Of a stretch of DNA of 64,000 nucleotides, positions 38,578 through 47,638 are shown one piece after another. Under the pieces are notes generated by a model. It was not told the origin of the DNA. It saw only the letters and a program-made list of their open reading frames with translations, and searched no databases. This DNA comes from JAGTVG01 sp963699805 (lineage in GTDB: Bacteria; Bacteroidota; Bacteroidia; Cytophagales; Cyclobacteriaceae), in NCBI GenBank assembly GCA_963699805.1, contig CAVOVH010000002.1, positions 448,807 to 512,806 on the forward strand, given 5' to 3'. Position 1 is the stretch's first letter; each line of letters opens with the position of its first letter. The translations under genes and the position numbers were made by a program.

Positions 38578-39351
38578 TATCAATGCTTATGTAGGTCATT
38601 GGCCTTTCAAACAGTTAAAATATAATACCTGTGAATCTCTGCTCGAAAGAATGGACCGCTTCGGAGTCGAGGTCTCTGTCGTGAGTAATCTGAACGGTAT
38701 TTTTTATAAAAACACTCAGACTGCCAATGAGGAACTTTTTGATGAGATCCGATCTGACCGGCAGTTTAACAACCGTTTTATTCCCTATGCCATCATCAAT
38801 CCCATTTATGCAGGATGGAAAAATGATTTTGAAACCAGCATTGGAAAAATGGGCATGCAGGGGGTCCGTTTATATCCCTTGTATCATGATTATGAGTTAA
38901 CGGATCCAGCCTGTATCGAAGTGGTAAAAATGGCCCGCGACCTGGAGTGCCAGTTGCCTTTTCACTCCGCATCGTCGACAGCCGGCAGCGCTCATGGATG
39001 GACCTTGACACGGAATGGGAATTGAAAGACATCATCCCGATCATCCGGGAAGTACCGGATGCGAAATATCTGATCCTGAATGTGGCGAACAGCACCCGGC
39101 TAAGTGATGAGGAAACTGAACTTGTCAAGAACGCCGATTTGCTCTTTGATACCTCCGGGAGGTCTATGAATGACCTGGGCGATTTGATCGGGGTCTATGG
39201 GAAAAATAAATTTTCAATGGGCACCCATTCCCCGATCCTGGACTATCTTACAGGCCTGCTCCGCATTGAATCGTTACGGGATAACGAAGTAGATGAGGAA
39301 GGCCGTGATCTGATCCGTTCAGGGAATGCAAGGCGAATGTTAGGTATTTAG
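38567..39351 (+). CDS. Amidohydrolase family protein (frameshifted), no signal peptide
   Basis: Starts at ATG 38567 inside the 3' end of the previous gene. The first frame reads MLLDINAYVGHWPFKQL and continues as an amidohydrolase_2 barrel to about 38950, where the frame breaks; the second frame continues VAFSLRIVDSRQRSWMDLD, then IREVPDAKYLILNVANS and NKFSMGTHSPILD. Joined, it is ~260 residues. The metal-binding HxH is replaced by Asn-Ala-Tyr/GHW, so it may be a divergent or non-catalytic partner of the exported paralogue upstream. The break may be a sequencing indel. Confidence 0.7.
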
Positions 39352-39454
39352 TGTTGTTTGCAGGCTCACACCCTGGCAGGCATTTATTTTTATGGAAATG
39401 GCTATTAATTATAAGGGTACTTTTTTAACTTAAAGAAAATTTAAAATTACGATC

Positions 39455-40840
39455 ATGTTAGATAATTTGTATTCCAGACGGAAATTTATCAAAAAGAGCT
39501 CGCTGACTGGTCTTGGATCGGTACTGGCAGTAGGTATGACCCCTTCCCTGCTTACAAATTGCACCGCATCCGCCGAAACACCTGCCATTCTAGGAGGACT
39601 GCCGGTCAGGACCAGGGAGTGGCCCGAATGGCCGCAATGGAATCCTGAAAAGGATGAACCTCGGGTATTGGAAGTCCTTCGCGGTGGGGTTTGGTCACGC
39701 GATAAAGTAGTCAGTGAATTTGAAAAAAGATGGGCCGAGACCATCGGGACGAAACGTTGTCTGGCCGTGGTGAATGGTACCAACGCCCTGATCGCCTCTC
39801 TGGTGCAGATGGACATTGGGGGCGGGGATGAGGTGATCGTTCCCCCGTATACATGGATCTCTTCCATCCAGGCAGTGCTGATGGCCGGAGCCATGCCCGT
39901 ATTTGTAGATACCGATCCGGAAACCTATCAGATGGATGCTGAAAAGATCGAAGAAAAAATCACCCCACGCACAAGGGCCATACTCCCGGTCCATATCCTT
40001 GGACTCCCTGCCAATATGGAACGCATCATGGAGATCGCCAAAAAGCACAACCTGATCGTGATCGAGGATGCCTGTCAGGCTTGGCTCGCAGAAATCAATC
40101 ACCAGAAGGTCGGGACATTCGGAAATGCGGGATGCTACAGTTTCCAGACCACCAAACATCTTCCCCTGGGTGAAGGAGGTGCCATTGTAAGTGATGATGA
40201 AGCCTTTATGGACCGGTGTTATTCTTATCATAATGTAGGCTTCCCCTATGGCGGAGTGATCGGCGATGTGACCGCCGGATCCGTGATGTTGGCAACCAAG
40301 CTGAGGATCACGGAATACCAGGCCGCTGTTGGATTGTCGCTCCTGGAAAATCTGGAAGAACAGACCACCATCCGGAACGAGCGCGCTGCTTATCTGAAAT
40401 CAAAGATCAAAGATATTCCTGGAATCGTTCCCTATAAGCTTTATGATAATGTAACACGGTGTGCTTTTCATATGTTTGCTTTCCGGTATAAACCGCAGGA
40501 ATTCAAGGGATTGTCGCGGAAGGATTTTTTGAAAGCACTGAATGCGGAAGGAGTACCCTGTTCCAGCGGGTATGCCCCGTATTTAAATTCACAGCCTTAC
40601 CTTGAGCATGCATTTCAGACGAAAAATTTCAAAAAAATGTATCCGAAGGAAATGCTGGACTTCAAAAAATACACTGAACAGAACCAATGTCCGGAAAATG
40701 ATCAGTTGTGCAACGAGGCAGTATGGCTTTTCCAGAGTCTGCTCCTGGCAGAAGAATCGGACATGGATGATATTGCCATCGCCATTGATAAAATTCACAC
40801 AAACGCAGAAAAAATCAAAAAATCTTCAAAAGAGGCATAA
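39455..40840 (+). CDS. Tat-exported DegT/DnrJ/EryC1/StrS-type PLP aminotransferase
   Basis: 461 residues with a twin-arginine leader (YSRRKFIKKSSLTGLGSVLA) ending in a possible lipobox (LLTNC). The rest is a full DegT-type sugar aminotransferase fold: NGTNALIASLVQM, GDEVIVPPYTWISS, VFVDTDPETYQMD, AILPVHILGLPANM, VIEDACQAW and the PLP lysine in SFQTTKHLPLGEGG. These enzymes normally act on nucleotide-sugar ketones in the cytosol. Tat export would allow cofactor loading before transport, so a periplasmic transaminase or PLP-lyase acting on a free sugar or amino compound is plausible. Eighteen bases separate it from the beta-propeller gene. Confidence 0.85.
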   Translation: MLDNLYSRRKFIKKSSLTGLGSVLAVGMTPSLLTNCTASAETPAILGGLPVRTREWPEWPQWNPEKDEPRVLEVLRGGVWSRDKVVSEFEKRWAETIGTKRCLAVVNGTNALIASLVQMDIGGGDEVIVPPYTWISSIQAVLMAGAMPVFVDTDPETYQMDAEKIEEKITPRTRAILPVHILGLPANMERIMEIAKKHNLIVIEDACQAWLAEINHQKVGTFGNAGCYSFQTTKHLPLGEGGAIVSDDEAFMDRCYSYHNVGFPYGGVIGDVTAGSVMLATKLRITEYQAAVGLSLLENLEEQTTIRNERAAYLKSKIKDIPGIVPYKLYDNVTRCAFHMFAFRYKPQEFKGLSRKDFLKALNAEGVPCSSGYAPYLNSQPYLEHAFQTKNFKKMYPKEMLDFKKYTEQNQCPENDQLCNEAVWLFQSLLLAEESDMDDIAIAIDKIHTNAEKIKKSSKEA

Positions 40841-40858
40841 AAAAATCTTAAGGTATTT

Positions 40859-42241
40859 ATGATGAAAAGAACCACATGGGGCCTGGCGGCTTTGATGATC
40901 GCCTGGGGAGTGATATCCTGCAGCCAACAAAACCGACCTGCTGATAATATTCCAGTCAGTGATCCGGGGGCTTATGGAATGATTGCGAAAACTTATCATT
41001 CCGGTTTTGCCGAGGCCCATGACACCTACAATGGAATGTGCACGGCCAGTAATGGAAAAATTTACTATGTGCTTAGTTCTCAATCCATCGATGTGGGGGG
41101 GCAAATGTATTCTTTTGATCCGGCCACGGAGACCATTGAACATCTGGGAGACTTGACCGAAGCATGTGGAGAGAAGGGCTTAAAGGCGATTGTTCAGGGT
41201 AAAAGCCATGTTAATTTCGTGGAGTCAAATGGAAAGTTGTATTTCGCCACGCATATCGGCTATTACAGCATCATCGATGGTATGGAGAAAATGGGGATCC
41301 CTCCGCCGGGTTATCAGCCCTATCCTGGAGGGCATCTGCTTTCCTATAACCTGGCAAGTGGTGAATTTGAAGACCTGGCCATCGCTCCACACCAGGAAGG
41401 GATACTGACCATGAATATGGATACAAAACGCGGCATGATTTACGGCCTGACCTGGCCTACCGGATATTTCTTCCGTTATGACCTGGGGAGTAAGGAATTG
41501 ACAGACCTGGGACCTGTTACGGGTGAAGGGGAAGACGGAAAGGGCCCAACCTTTCGTGTAATCTGCCGGTCCATTGCAGTAAATCCTACGGATGGAGCTG
41601 TTTATCTCACCAACTCCGAAGGAACGATCCTTCGTTGCGGGCTCAGGGAGGATCAGGTGCTTCCTGTAGAAGATGAAGATATGCGGAAGGATTATTTTGG
41701 CTTGTATGATCCATCCTCGGCCGGACATATGGGATATAACTGGCGCCAGGTGATTTATTATGCTCCTGAAAACAGCATCTATGGGGTACATGGGAATTCC
41801 GGGTATCTTTTCCGGTTTGACCCTTCTATCCCCCGTATAGAGGTCCTTGAACGGCTCACCTCGCTGCCTTCACAAAGGAGCGGAATGTTTGACCAGTTCA
41901 GTTATGGCTACCTGGGATTCACACTGGGTCCGGATGGGCGTACGCTGTATTATCTGACCGGTGGTCCAATTTACGTGGAGGGGAAACGTGTTACTGGGAA
42001 AAGTTCAACGGCGATGGGCGAGGCCAAAGGGCTTGAGAATCTGCATCTGATCACCTATGATATACCTACAGGGAAATACACAGATCATGGACCAGTATTC
42101 TATGAGAATGGTGACCGGCCATTGTATGTCAATTCCATCACCGTGGGCCTGGATGGAAGGGTTTACACACTTGCAAGGATCACCGAAAATGGGGTGACCC
42201 GGACTGACCTGATCGGCATCCCCAATCCGTTTGGGGAATAG
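40859..42241 (+). CDS. Beta-propeller lipoprotein
   Basis: 460 residues; the leader ends in a lipobox (AWGVISCSQQ). The mature protein is built of repeated propeller blades, e.g. TYNGMCTASNGKIYYVLSS, FVESNGKLYFATHIGYYSI, LTMNMDTKRGMIYGLTWPTG and VNSITVGLDGRVYTLARIT. No catalytic motif recognised. It probably binds a substrate or partner in the periplasm. Close coupling to the DegT-type gene suggests the same pathway. Confidence 0.75.
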   Translation: MMKRTTWGLAALMIAWGVISCSQQNRPADNIPVSDPGAYGMIAKTYHSGFAEAHDTYNGMCTASNGKIYYVLSSQSIDVGGQMYSFDPATETIEHLGDLTEACGEKGLKAIVQGKSHVNFVESNGKLYFATHIGYYSIIDGMEKMGIPPPGYQPYPGGHLLSYNLASGEFEDLAIAPHQEGILTMNMDTKRGMIYGLTWPTGYFFRYDLGSKELTDLGPVTGEGEDGKGPTFRVICRSIAVNPTDGAVYLTNSEGTILRCGLREDQVLPVEDEDMRKDYFGLYDPSSAGHMGYNWRQVIYYAPENSIYGVHGNSGYLFRFDPSIPRIEVLERLTSLPSQRSGMFDQFSYGYLGFTLGPDGRTLYYLTGGPIYVEGKRVTGKSSTAMGEAKGLENLHLITYDIPTGKYTDHGPVFYENGDRPLYVNSITVGLDGRVYTLARITENGVTRTDLIGIPNPFGE

Positions 42242-42619
42242 GTGTGTAAATTGGTTTTAAAAATTCTTTTTTGGGGTTATGGAAACCGGAAGACGCCATT
42301 TTTGGGCTTGATCCGGGGTTCTTAAAATAGTTGAAAATTTTTTTATAATATCAATGATTCTCCTCCTGAGCAATAAGGGAAATGTTCGGAAAATGATCGG
42401 TTCAAACACTTCGGGGATTTTAAAGGGAGAGGCGTTTAATTTGTTGCTTTCTTCAAATAATCAAGGATCCTCAATCCCTCTTTGAATATAATGACCGCCT
42501 TGAATTCCACCATGGATAAAAAATTTATGATTTTTTGTTCCAAGATATGTATATTGTAAAAAGATTACCCGGAGAAAAACGGGGTCTACCAAATCAGGCT
42601 GATTAAAATTGATACGAAA
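42242..42619. other. Intergenic region
   Basis: About 380 AT-rich bases without a supported gene or obvious terminator. It probably contains the promoter for the DoxX-fusion, nitrilase 3 and M55 genes. Confidence 0.4.
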
Positions 42620-44188
42620 ATGAAACAGGATAATTCTTCAAATGCACCCAAAATGGTTTTGACTGCTCTGCGAATATTGATTGGCTGGCATTTTTTATAT
42701 GAAGGGATCTCCAAGCTGGCCATGGAAAACTGGTCGAGTTCCGCTTACCTGATGGAATCAAAATGGCTCTTCAGCGGATTTTTCCATTGGATCATAGCGC
42801 ATCCGGATCTTCTGGCTATTACCGATGCCTTGAATATCTGGGGACTGATCCTGATCGGTCTGGGTCTTTTTCTCGGTTTGTTTACGCGGACAGCCAGCAT
42901 TGCAGGGATCTTCATATTACTTTTATATTACATTGCAAATCCTCCTTTTGTTGAGACCAGCATTCCCGCGCTGGGCTATTTCTTTGTCAACTTGAATTTA
43001 ATTGAGGCCGGCGTATTGCTTATTTTCGTGTTTCTGGGCAGAGATTATTTGTGGGGAATCGACCGGCTGTTCAAAACAGTTATAAAACAAAGGAAGGAAA
43101 AAATATTTCCCCAAAAGGAAAACAAAGAGATACCTGAAGGTGTGACGAGCACCCGGCGGGAATTGATCAAAGACCTGGCATCACTACCATTCCTGGGTGT
43201 TGCTTTTTTTGGAATGGCCAGGAAATATGGCTGGTTAAGTTTTGAAGAAAAAAACCTGGAAGTGGTCGATGCCACCACGCGTGCAACCATCCTGAGTGCA
43301 AAATCCCGGGATATCAGTGAGCTTAAGGGCCAGGTACAGACCGGGAAAATAAAGCATGTGGAAATGAGCCGGATCATTCCGGGAGGGAACCTCGTCGCGG
43401 GTTTCGCCCACGCCCGTGATCTGATTTATGTATCAAACATGATCAAGAATTATTTTACGGATGAAAAAGTGATCGAAACCCTCTGGTTATATGAAGCATG
43501 CGGCATCAATACCACCATTATGCGGACCGATGAACAAACTATCCGGATACTGGATAAATACTGGAGACGGGGAGGGAAGATCCAATGGCTGGCACAAACC
43601 TATCCGAATGAGAATGACTTCACCAACATAAAAATGGCCATCGATGGCGGGGCCATGGGCGCTTTTGTGATGGGTGGTATCGCAGATAAAGTGGTGTATG
43701 AGAAGAATTATGAATACCTCCGGAATCCCATCGAGTTTATCCGGAGTCAGGGTCTGATTGCCGGTACGGCCGGTCACGCCATCCAGGTGCCCATGACATG
43801 TATTGAAAATGGAATCGAAGTTGATTTTTTCATGAAGACCTTCCACCACGATCACTACTGGTCGGCCCATCCGGCGGAGAACCGCAGTGAATTTATGCAT
43901 GATTTGGATTATAGCAGCCTGGATCGAAGCCATTACCATGATAATCTCTGGTGTGCCTCAGCCAGTGAAGTAGCAGACTTCTTCAAAGAATCCAAGACGC
44001 CATGGATTGCCTACAAGGTGCTGGCTGCCGGTGCAATTGAGCCTGAGGAAGGGTTTAAATATGCTTTTGAGCATGGCGCTGACTTTATTTGTGTAGGAAT
44101 GTTCGATTTTCAGGTAATTCCTAATGCCAACCTGGTTTATGATATTTTAAATACCGATTTGAAAAGGGATCGGCAATGGTTTGCCTAA
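42620..44188 (+). CDS. DoxX-like membrane domain fused to a TIM-barrel-like domain
   Basis: 522 residues. The first ~150 form a DoxX-type four-helix membrane domain (ALRILIGWHFLYEGISKLA at the start; further helices near 73-90, 92-110 and 118-140). Residues ~177-200 look like an internal twin-arginine leader (TSTRRELIKDLASLPFLGVA) and probably form a fifth membrane segment. The remaining ~310 residues resemble a TIM-barrel: SRIIPGGNLVAGFAHARDL, GGKIQWLAQTYPN, IKMAIDGGAMGAFVMGG, IAGTAGHAIQVPMTCIENG and a final GADFICVGMFDFQVIPNAN. The C-terminal family is not one I can name. The fusion suggests a membrane-bound enzyme working with quinone or periplasmic redox chemistry. Confidence 0.65.
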   Translation: MKQDNSSNAPKMVLTALRILIGWHFLYEGISKLAMENWSSSAYLMESKWLFSGFFHWIIAHPDLLAITDALNIWGLILIGLGLFLGLFTRTASIAGIFILLLYYIANPPFVETSIPALGYFFVNLNLIEAGVLLIFVFLGRDYLWGIDRLFKTVIKQRKEKIFPQKENKEIPEGVTSTRRELIKDLASLPFLGVAFFGMARKYGWLSFEEKNLEVVDATTRATILSAKSRDISELKGQVQTGKIKHVEMSRIIPGGNLVAGFAHARDLIYVSNMIKNYFTDEKVIETLWLYEACGINTTIMRTDEQTIRILDKYWRRGGKIQWLAQTYPNENDFTNIKMAIDGGAMGAFVMGGIADKVVYEKNYEYLRNPIEFIRSQGLIAGTAGHAIQVPMTCIENGIEVDFFMKTFHHDHYWSAHPAENRSEFMHDLDYSSLDRSHYHDNLWCASASEVADFFKESKTPWIAYKVLAAGAIEPEEGFKYAFEHGADFICVGMFDFQVIPNANLVYDILNTDLKRDRQWFA

Positions 44189-44190
44189 GG

Positions 44191-45186
44191 ATGAAAGCTT
44201 TTCGGATTCATGATAAACAGCGATCGAAATTGATAAAAGGGCATAATGCAAAAAGATTGGGTGATTTTGTGGCATTCTTAATCCTTTTGATCTTTTTTTC
44301 CCTACATACAGTAGTCCTTGCCCAGGATTCACAACTGGAAATGGAAAAGGGAAGAATCCGGGTAGCTTCTTGTCAGTTTCCTGTCTCAGCCAATATCGGA
44401 TCCAATTTAAATTGGATCCGGGAACAAATGATTGAGGCAAAGCTCAAGAAAGCAGATGTCGCTCATTTCCCTGAATGTGGATTATCCGGATATCCGGGAT
44501 CGGATATGGACAACCTGGACCAATTTAATTGGGAGTATCTTCATCTGGCAACCGATTCCATTCTCGTATTGGCAAAGGATTTGAAAATATGGGTGATCCT
44601 GGGCTCAATTCACCCTGTGAATGACAATGATAAACCCTACAACAGTTTATATGTGATCAATCCGGAAGGGAAGATCATCGACAGATATGATAAACGTTTC
44701 TGCACCGCGGGTGATTTAGATTATTTTTCCGCGGGGGATCATTTCGTGACATTTGACGTCGAAGGGGTACATTGCGGATTACTGATCTGTTATGATGTTA
44801 GGTTTCCCGAGTTATACCGTGAGTACCGGAAGCTGGGTGCCGACCTGATCTTCCAGTCTTTTTACAATGCCCGTCAGGAGAAGGGAAGTATTCATCCAGT
44901 GATCATGCCCATTACTGCCCAGGCCAGGGCTGCAACCAATTATTTTTATATGTCGCTGACAAATTCATCGGCTGCTGAAAGCTGGCCCTGCTATTTTATC
45001 ACACCCGATGGATTGGTTCAGAATAAATTGACTGCAAATTTTCCGGGAGTATTAATTTCTGAGGTGGATATAAACACAAAATATTATGATGCAAGTGAAC
45101 CTTTCAGGTCGGATGCCATGAATGGTAAGTTGAATAGCGGGGAGGTAGTCCCTAACAACCGGTCAGATAACCGGATAGGGCACTGA
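44191..45186 (+). CDS. Carbon-nitrogen hydrolase (nitrilase superfamily) 3, exported or membrane-anchored
   Basis: The ATG at 44191 directly follows the stop of the previous gene. A long basic N-region precedes a hydrophobic segment (~24-44, FVAFLILLIFFSLHTVVLA), so the enzyme is secreted or anchored. Catalytic residues: Glu95 in HFPECGLSGY, Lys168 in RYDKRFC, Cys200 in LLICYDVRFPE; the last motif is close to omega-amidase/N-carbamoyl hydrolase types and differs from nitrilases 1 and 2 of the island. About 331 residues. The third amidase in 12 kb, which makes amide or carbamoyl hydrolysis the theme of the region. Confidence 0.83.
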   Translation: MKAFRIHDKQRSKLIKGHNAKRLGDFVAFLILLIFFSLHTVVLAQDSQLEMEKGRIRVASCQFPVSANIGSNLNWIREQMIEAKLKKADVAHFPECGLSGYPGSDMDNLDQFNWEYLHLATDSILVLAKDLKIWVILGSIHPVNDNDKPYNSLYVINPEGKIIDRYDKRFCTAGDLDYFSAGDHFVTFDVEGVHCGLLICYDVRFPELYREYRKLGADLIFQSFYNARQEKGSIHPVIMPITAQARAATNYFYMSLTNSSAAESWPCYFITPDGLVQNKLTANFPGVLISEVDINTKYYDASEPFRSDAMNGKLNSGEVVPNNRSDNRIGH

Positions 45187-45324
45187 AAATTAAATTTTTT
45201 TCTGGTCAGTTTGTTTCAATGATTTTTAATAATTCCGATACATAATTTTTTAAAACACCTAATGAACGATATGATGAAAGCAAATCTTTATGAATTCACG
45301 ATATCTTTTGTAGAAAAGAAAGAG

Positions 45325-46212
45325 ATGCAGCGATTTATCAGCATATTAACAATCTCACTCAAGCAGTTTCAGGCCAAATGGTTTCTGGTATTTTTTCTCT
45401 TGTTCTTTGCCTGTTCCAATCCTCCGGCGCCTGAAACCACACCCGTGAAGATATATATTATCACCGATCTGGAGGGCATCAGTGGGGTCTTCAAATTCGA
45501 CCAGACCCGGGAGAAAGATACGCCGCTCAATATCCAGGCCTGCGAATATTTCATGGATGACATAGCGGCCGTGGTACGTGGTCTGCATGATGGCGGGGCT
45601 ACCGAAGTGGTCGTACAGGATGGCCATGGATCCCAGGCAGTGATCCCCCACCTGATGTCACCCGGTGCCACCTATATTACCGGGAAGCCCAGACCGGGAG
45701 CCGGAAATCTTACAGGGCTCGATGATTCATTCGCCGGAGTCATCATGCTGGGATTCCATGCCATGATGGGAACCCCTGACGGAGTATTGAATCATACCCA
45801 GTCATCGAAGACTGAAAACCGGTACTGGTATAATGGCGTGGAGTCTGGTGAACTGGCCCAGAATGCCGCCATCGCAGGTTATTTTGACGTACCTCCAATT
45901 ATGGTCACCGGGGATGAGGCCACCTGCCGGGAAGCCCAGAAGTTTTTCGGGGATGCATGTGTTCGGGTTCCGGTCAAAAGAGGTATCGCACGGGAATCTG
46001 CAGAACTCTACCCATTTGAGGAAACACGGAAAGCGCTTTATGAAGGTGCAAGGAAGGCCATGGCTGCCATACCTGATTGTAAGCCATATATACTGGAAAC
46101 TCCAATACAGGCAAAAAAACAATATTTGAACCTGGATCCAAGCCTTCCGGAACCGGTCCTTATTACCAAGGAGGGCATCATCGAAGAGGCGCTTTACATT
46201 ACGGATTTTTAA
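45325..46212 (+). CDS. M55 family D-aminopeptidase (DppA-like), lipoprotein
   Basis: The ATG at 45325 gives a leader ending in a lipobox (FFLLFFACSNPP); upstream in-frame starts at 45262 or 45274 are possible. The M55 core is clear: YIITDLEGISGV (metal Asp and Glu), QDGHGSQA, GFHAMMGTPDGVLNHT and GDEATCREAQKFF. Family members are zinc D-aminopeptidases that release D-amino acids from peptides or peptidoglycan fragments. Together with three amidases it suggests use of D-amino-acid-containing or otherwise unusual peptides or amides. It converges with rex. Confidence 0.85.
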   Translation: MQRFISILTISLKQFQAKWFLVFFLLFFACSNPPAPETTPVKIYIITDLEGISGVFKFDQTREKDTPLNIQACEYFMDDIAAVVRGLHDGGATEVVVQDGHGSQAVIPHLMSPGATYITGKPRPGAGNLTGLDDSFAGVIMLGFHAMMGTPDGVLNHTQSSKTENRYWYNGVESGELAQNAAIAGYFDVPPIMVTGDEATCREAQKFFGDACVRVPVKRGIARESAELYPFEETRKALYEGARKAMAAIPDCKPYILETPIQAKKQYLNLDPSLPEPVLITKEGIIEEALYITDF

Positions 46213-46412
46213 AAAATGTTGATGGATCATAGGTTCAATGGAGCTAAGGTTCAACGAGACGATATCCTGTCAGGATGATCACGATTCATAAATGATTGTG
46301 AGTTGAATGCGTGAGTTTTATTGTCTACAAATCAACGGATAAATACTGACATAAGTACACCTTAACGAAGGATCAGATCCTGAACCGTGTAGGACGAATC
46401 GGCATATTTCGA

Positions 46413-47039
46413 CTATTCCAGTTCGTTTGAGGACACCGCCGTATAGATCACACTTTCCATTTCATCGCATAGATTGATGTTATTCACGATCACATCATCC
46501 GGGACCTGCAGGATGATAGGTGCAAAATTCATGATTCCCTTGATGCCGGAATTTACCAGTTTGTTACAGATTTCCTGGGCAGAGATGGCAGGTACAGCCA
46601 TAATGGCAATCTTTATCTCATTATCATGGATAAAAGAGGATAGCTGATCCATTGGATAGACTGGGATATTATAGGTCCGCTTGATTTTAACGGGATCTAT
46701 ATCGAATCCTGCCACAATGTATTGTTTACGTTCGGTAAAACCACATTCATAGTGGGAAAGGGCACGGCCCATATTACCCATTCCAACCAGGATTACACTT
46801 TGTGACTCGTTGGCCCTGAAAATGGTATTCAAGGTTTCTAAAACCTCAGTGATGTCATACCCCCCTTTTTTATTGCCACTGATGTTGAAATGAGAGAAGT
46901 CTTTTCTGATCTGTTCCGCCGATACACCGGCTTCATGACCCAGGTTGTAGGAATACACTTTGGTAAATCCCATTTCCTTGAATTTGACAAGACATAACCT
47001 GTAGAGAAGGAGTCTTTTTATGTTTTTTTTGATCTGCAT
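46413..47039 (-). CDS. rex: Redox-sensing transcriptional repressor Rex
   Basis: 208 residues: N-terminal winged helix (~20-70; GHEAGVSAEQIRKDFSHF) and a Rossmann NAD(H) domain with VGMGNMGRALSHYECGF, FDIDPVKIKRTYNIPVYPM and AVPAISAQEICNKLVNSGIK, as in Rex proteins. Rex leaves its operators when the NADH/NAD+ ratio is high. It is transcribed divergently from the hydrogenase/Hdr cluster, and the shared upstream region holds several Rex-like palindromes, one directly before its own start. It therefore likely represses both itself and the cluster. Confidence 0.92.
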   Translation of the reverse strand: MQIKKNIKRLLLYRLCLVKFKEMGFTKVYSYNLGHEAGVSAEQIRKDFSHFNISGNKKGGYDITEVLETLNTIFRANESQSVILVGMGNMGRALSHYECGFTERKQYIVAGFDIDPVKIKRTYNIPVYPMDQLSSFIHDNEIKIAIMAVPAISAQEICNKLVNSGIKGIMNFAPIILQVPDDVIVNNINLCDEMESVIYTAVSSNELE

Positions 47040-47040
47040 T

Positions 47041-47062
47041 TAATGTGACTTATGTCACATTA
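47041..47062. promoter_or_regulatory. Rex operator 1
   Basis: TAATGTGACTTATGTCACATTA is within the 22-base perfect palindrome here; its core TGTGA-N6-TCACA (47044-47059) matches the Rex consensus TTGTGA-N6-TCACAA. It starts two bases upstream of the rex start codon. Confidence 0.8.
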
Positions 47063-47121
47063 AATTATAAAAAAATAACCATTTGTCAAAAATATTTTTA
47101 ATTTTCCTGAATTCGAAATAT

Positions 47122-47142
47122 TATGTTATAATAATCACATTA
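47122..47142. promoter_or_regulatory. Rex-like operator 2
   Basis: TGTTA-TAATAA-TCACA (core 47124-47139) with matching TTA/TAA flanks; one mismatch to the Rex half-sites in the core. Confidence 0.65.
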
Positions 47143-47199
47143 AATAGTATCTTTAATTGATTTGACACGTAAATAAAAATAAATACGGAACATTTTATA

Positions 47200-47217
47200 T
47201 TGTTCATAATAGCACAA
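47200..47217. promoter_or_regulatory. Rex-like operator 3 (degenerate)
   Basis: TTGTTC-ATAATA-GCACAA matches 9 of 12 half-site positions of TTGTGA-N6-TCACAA with correct spacing. Confidence 0.45.
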
Positions 47218-47319
47218 TAAATATATTATAGATAAGAGGCCAAATTCGATGAAAAATGCATATCCATATATATATAAATAGAATAGATAATTATTCAGGA
47301 CCGCCTAATGGTGTTTTAT

Positions 47320-47337
47320 ATGTGCATATAGTCACAA
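47320..47337. promoter_or_regulatory. Rex-like operator 4
   Basis: ATGTGC-ATATAG-TCACAA matches 10 of 12 half-site positions. It lies about 300 bases before the first cluster gene; the region between it and 47638 has no gene and probably holds the cluster promoter. Confidence 0.6.
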
Positions 47338-47638
47338 TATTTAAACTAATATTTATTGATAAATAATCAAAAAAATTTGATTACATAAAAAAAATCAGTA
47401 AGTTAGGATTGTGATTTTATGTGAAAGATTACATGAAAATGAAACAAAATCTTTCCCTAATCGGGAAAAGTGAAATACGATCTTTGAAATATAAATGTGT
47501 AGCAAAGGTATTTTATTGGTAAGCATTGATTGCTGCGCAAACAGTGAGTAGCCAAACCGTAGGTGCAGTATCGAATAACCGCTTATTTTTTAAGAGCCAA
47601 ATCATATTATAAAAATCATTTTTACGAGGAATAATTTC

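Noticed and set aside
47405..47425. TTGTGATTTTATGTGAAA as a further Rex site
   Set aside because: The second half-site is a direct, not inverted, copy, so it is not a Rex palindrome.
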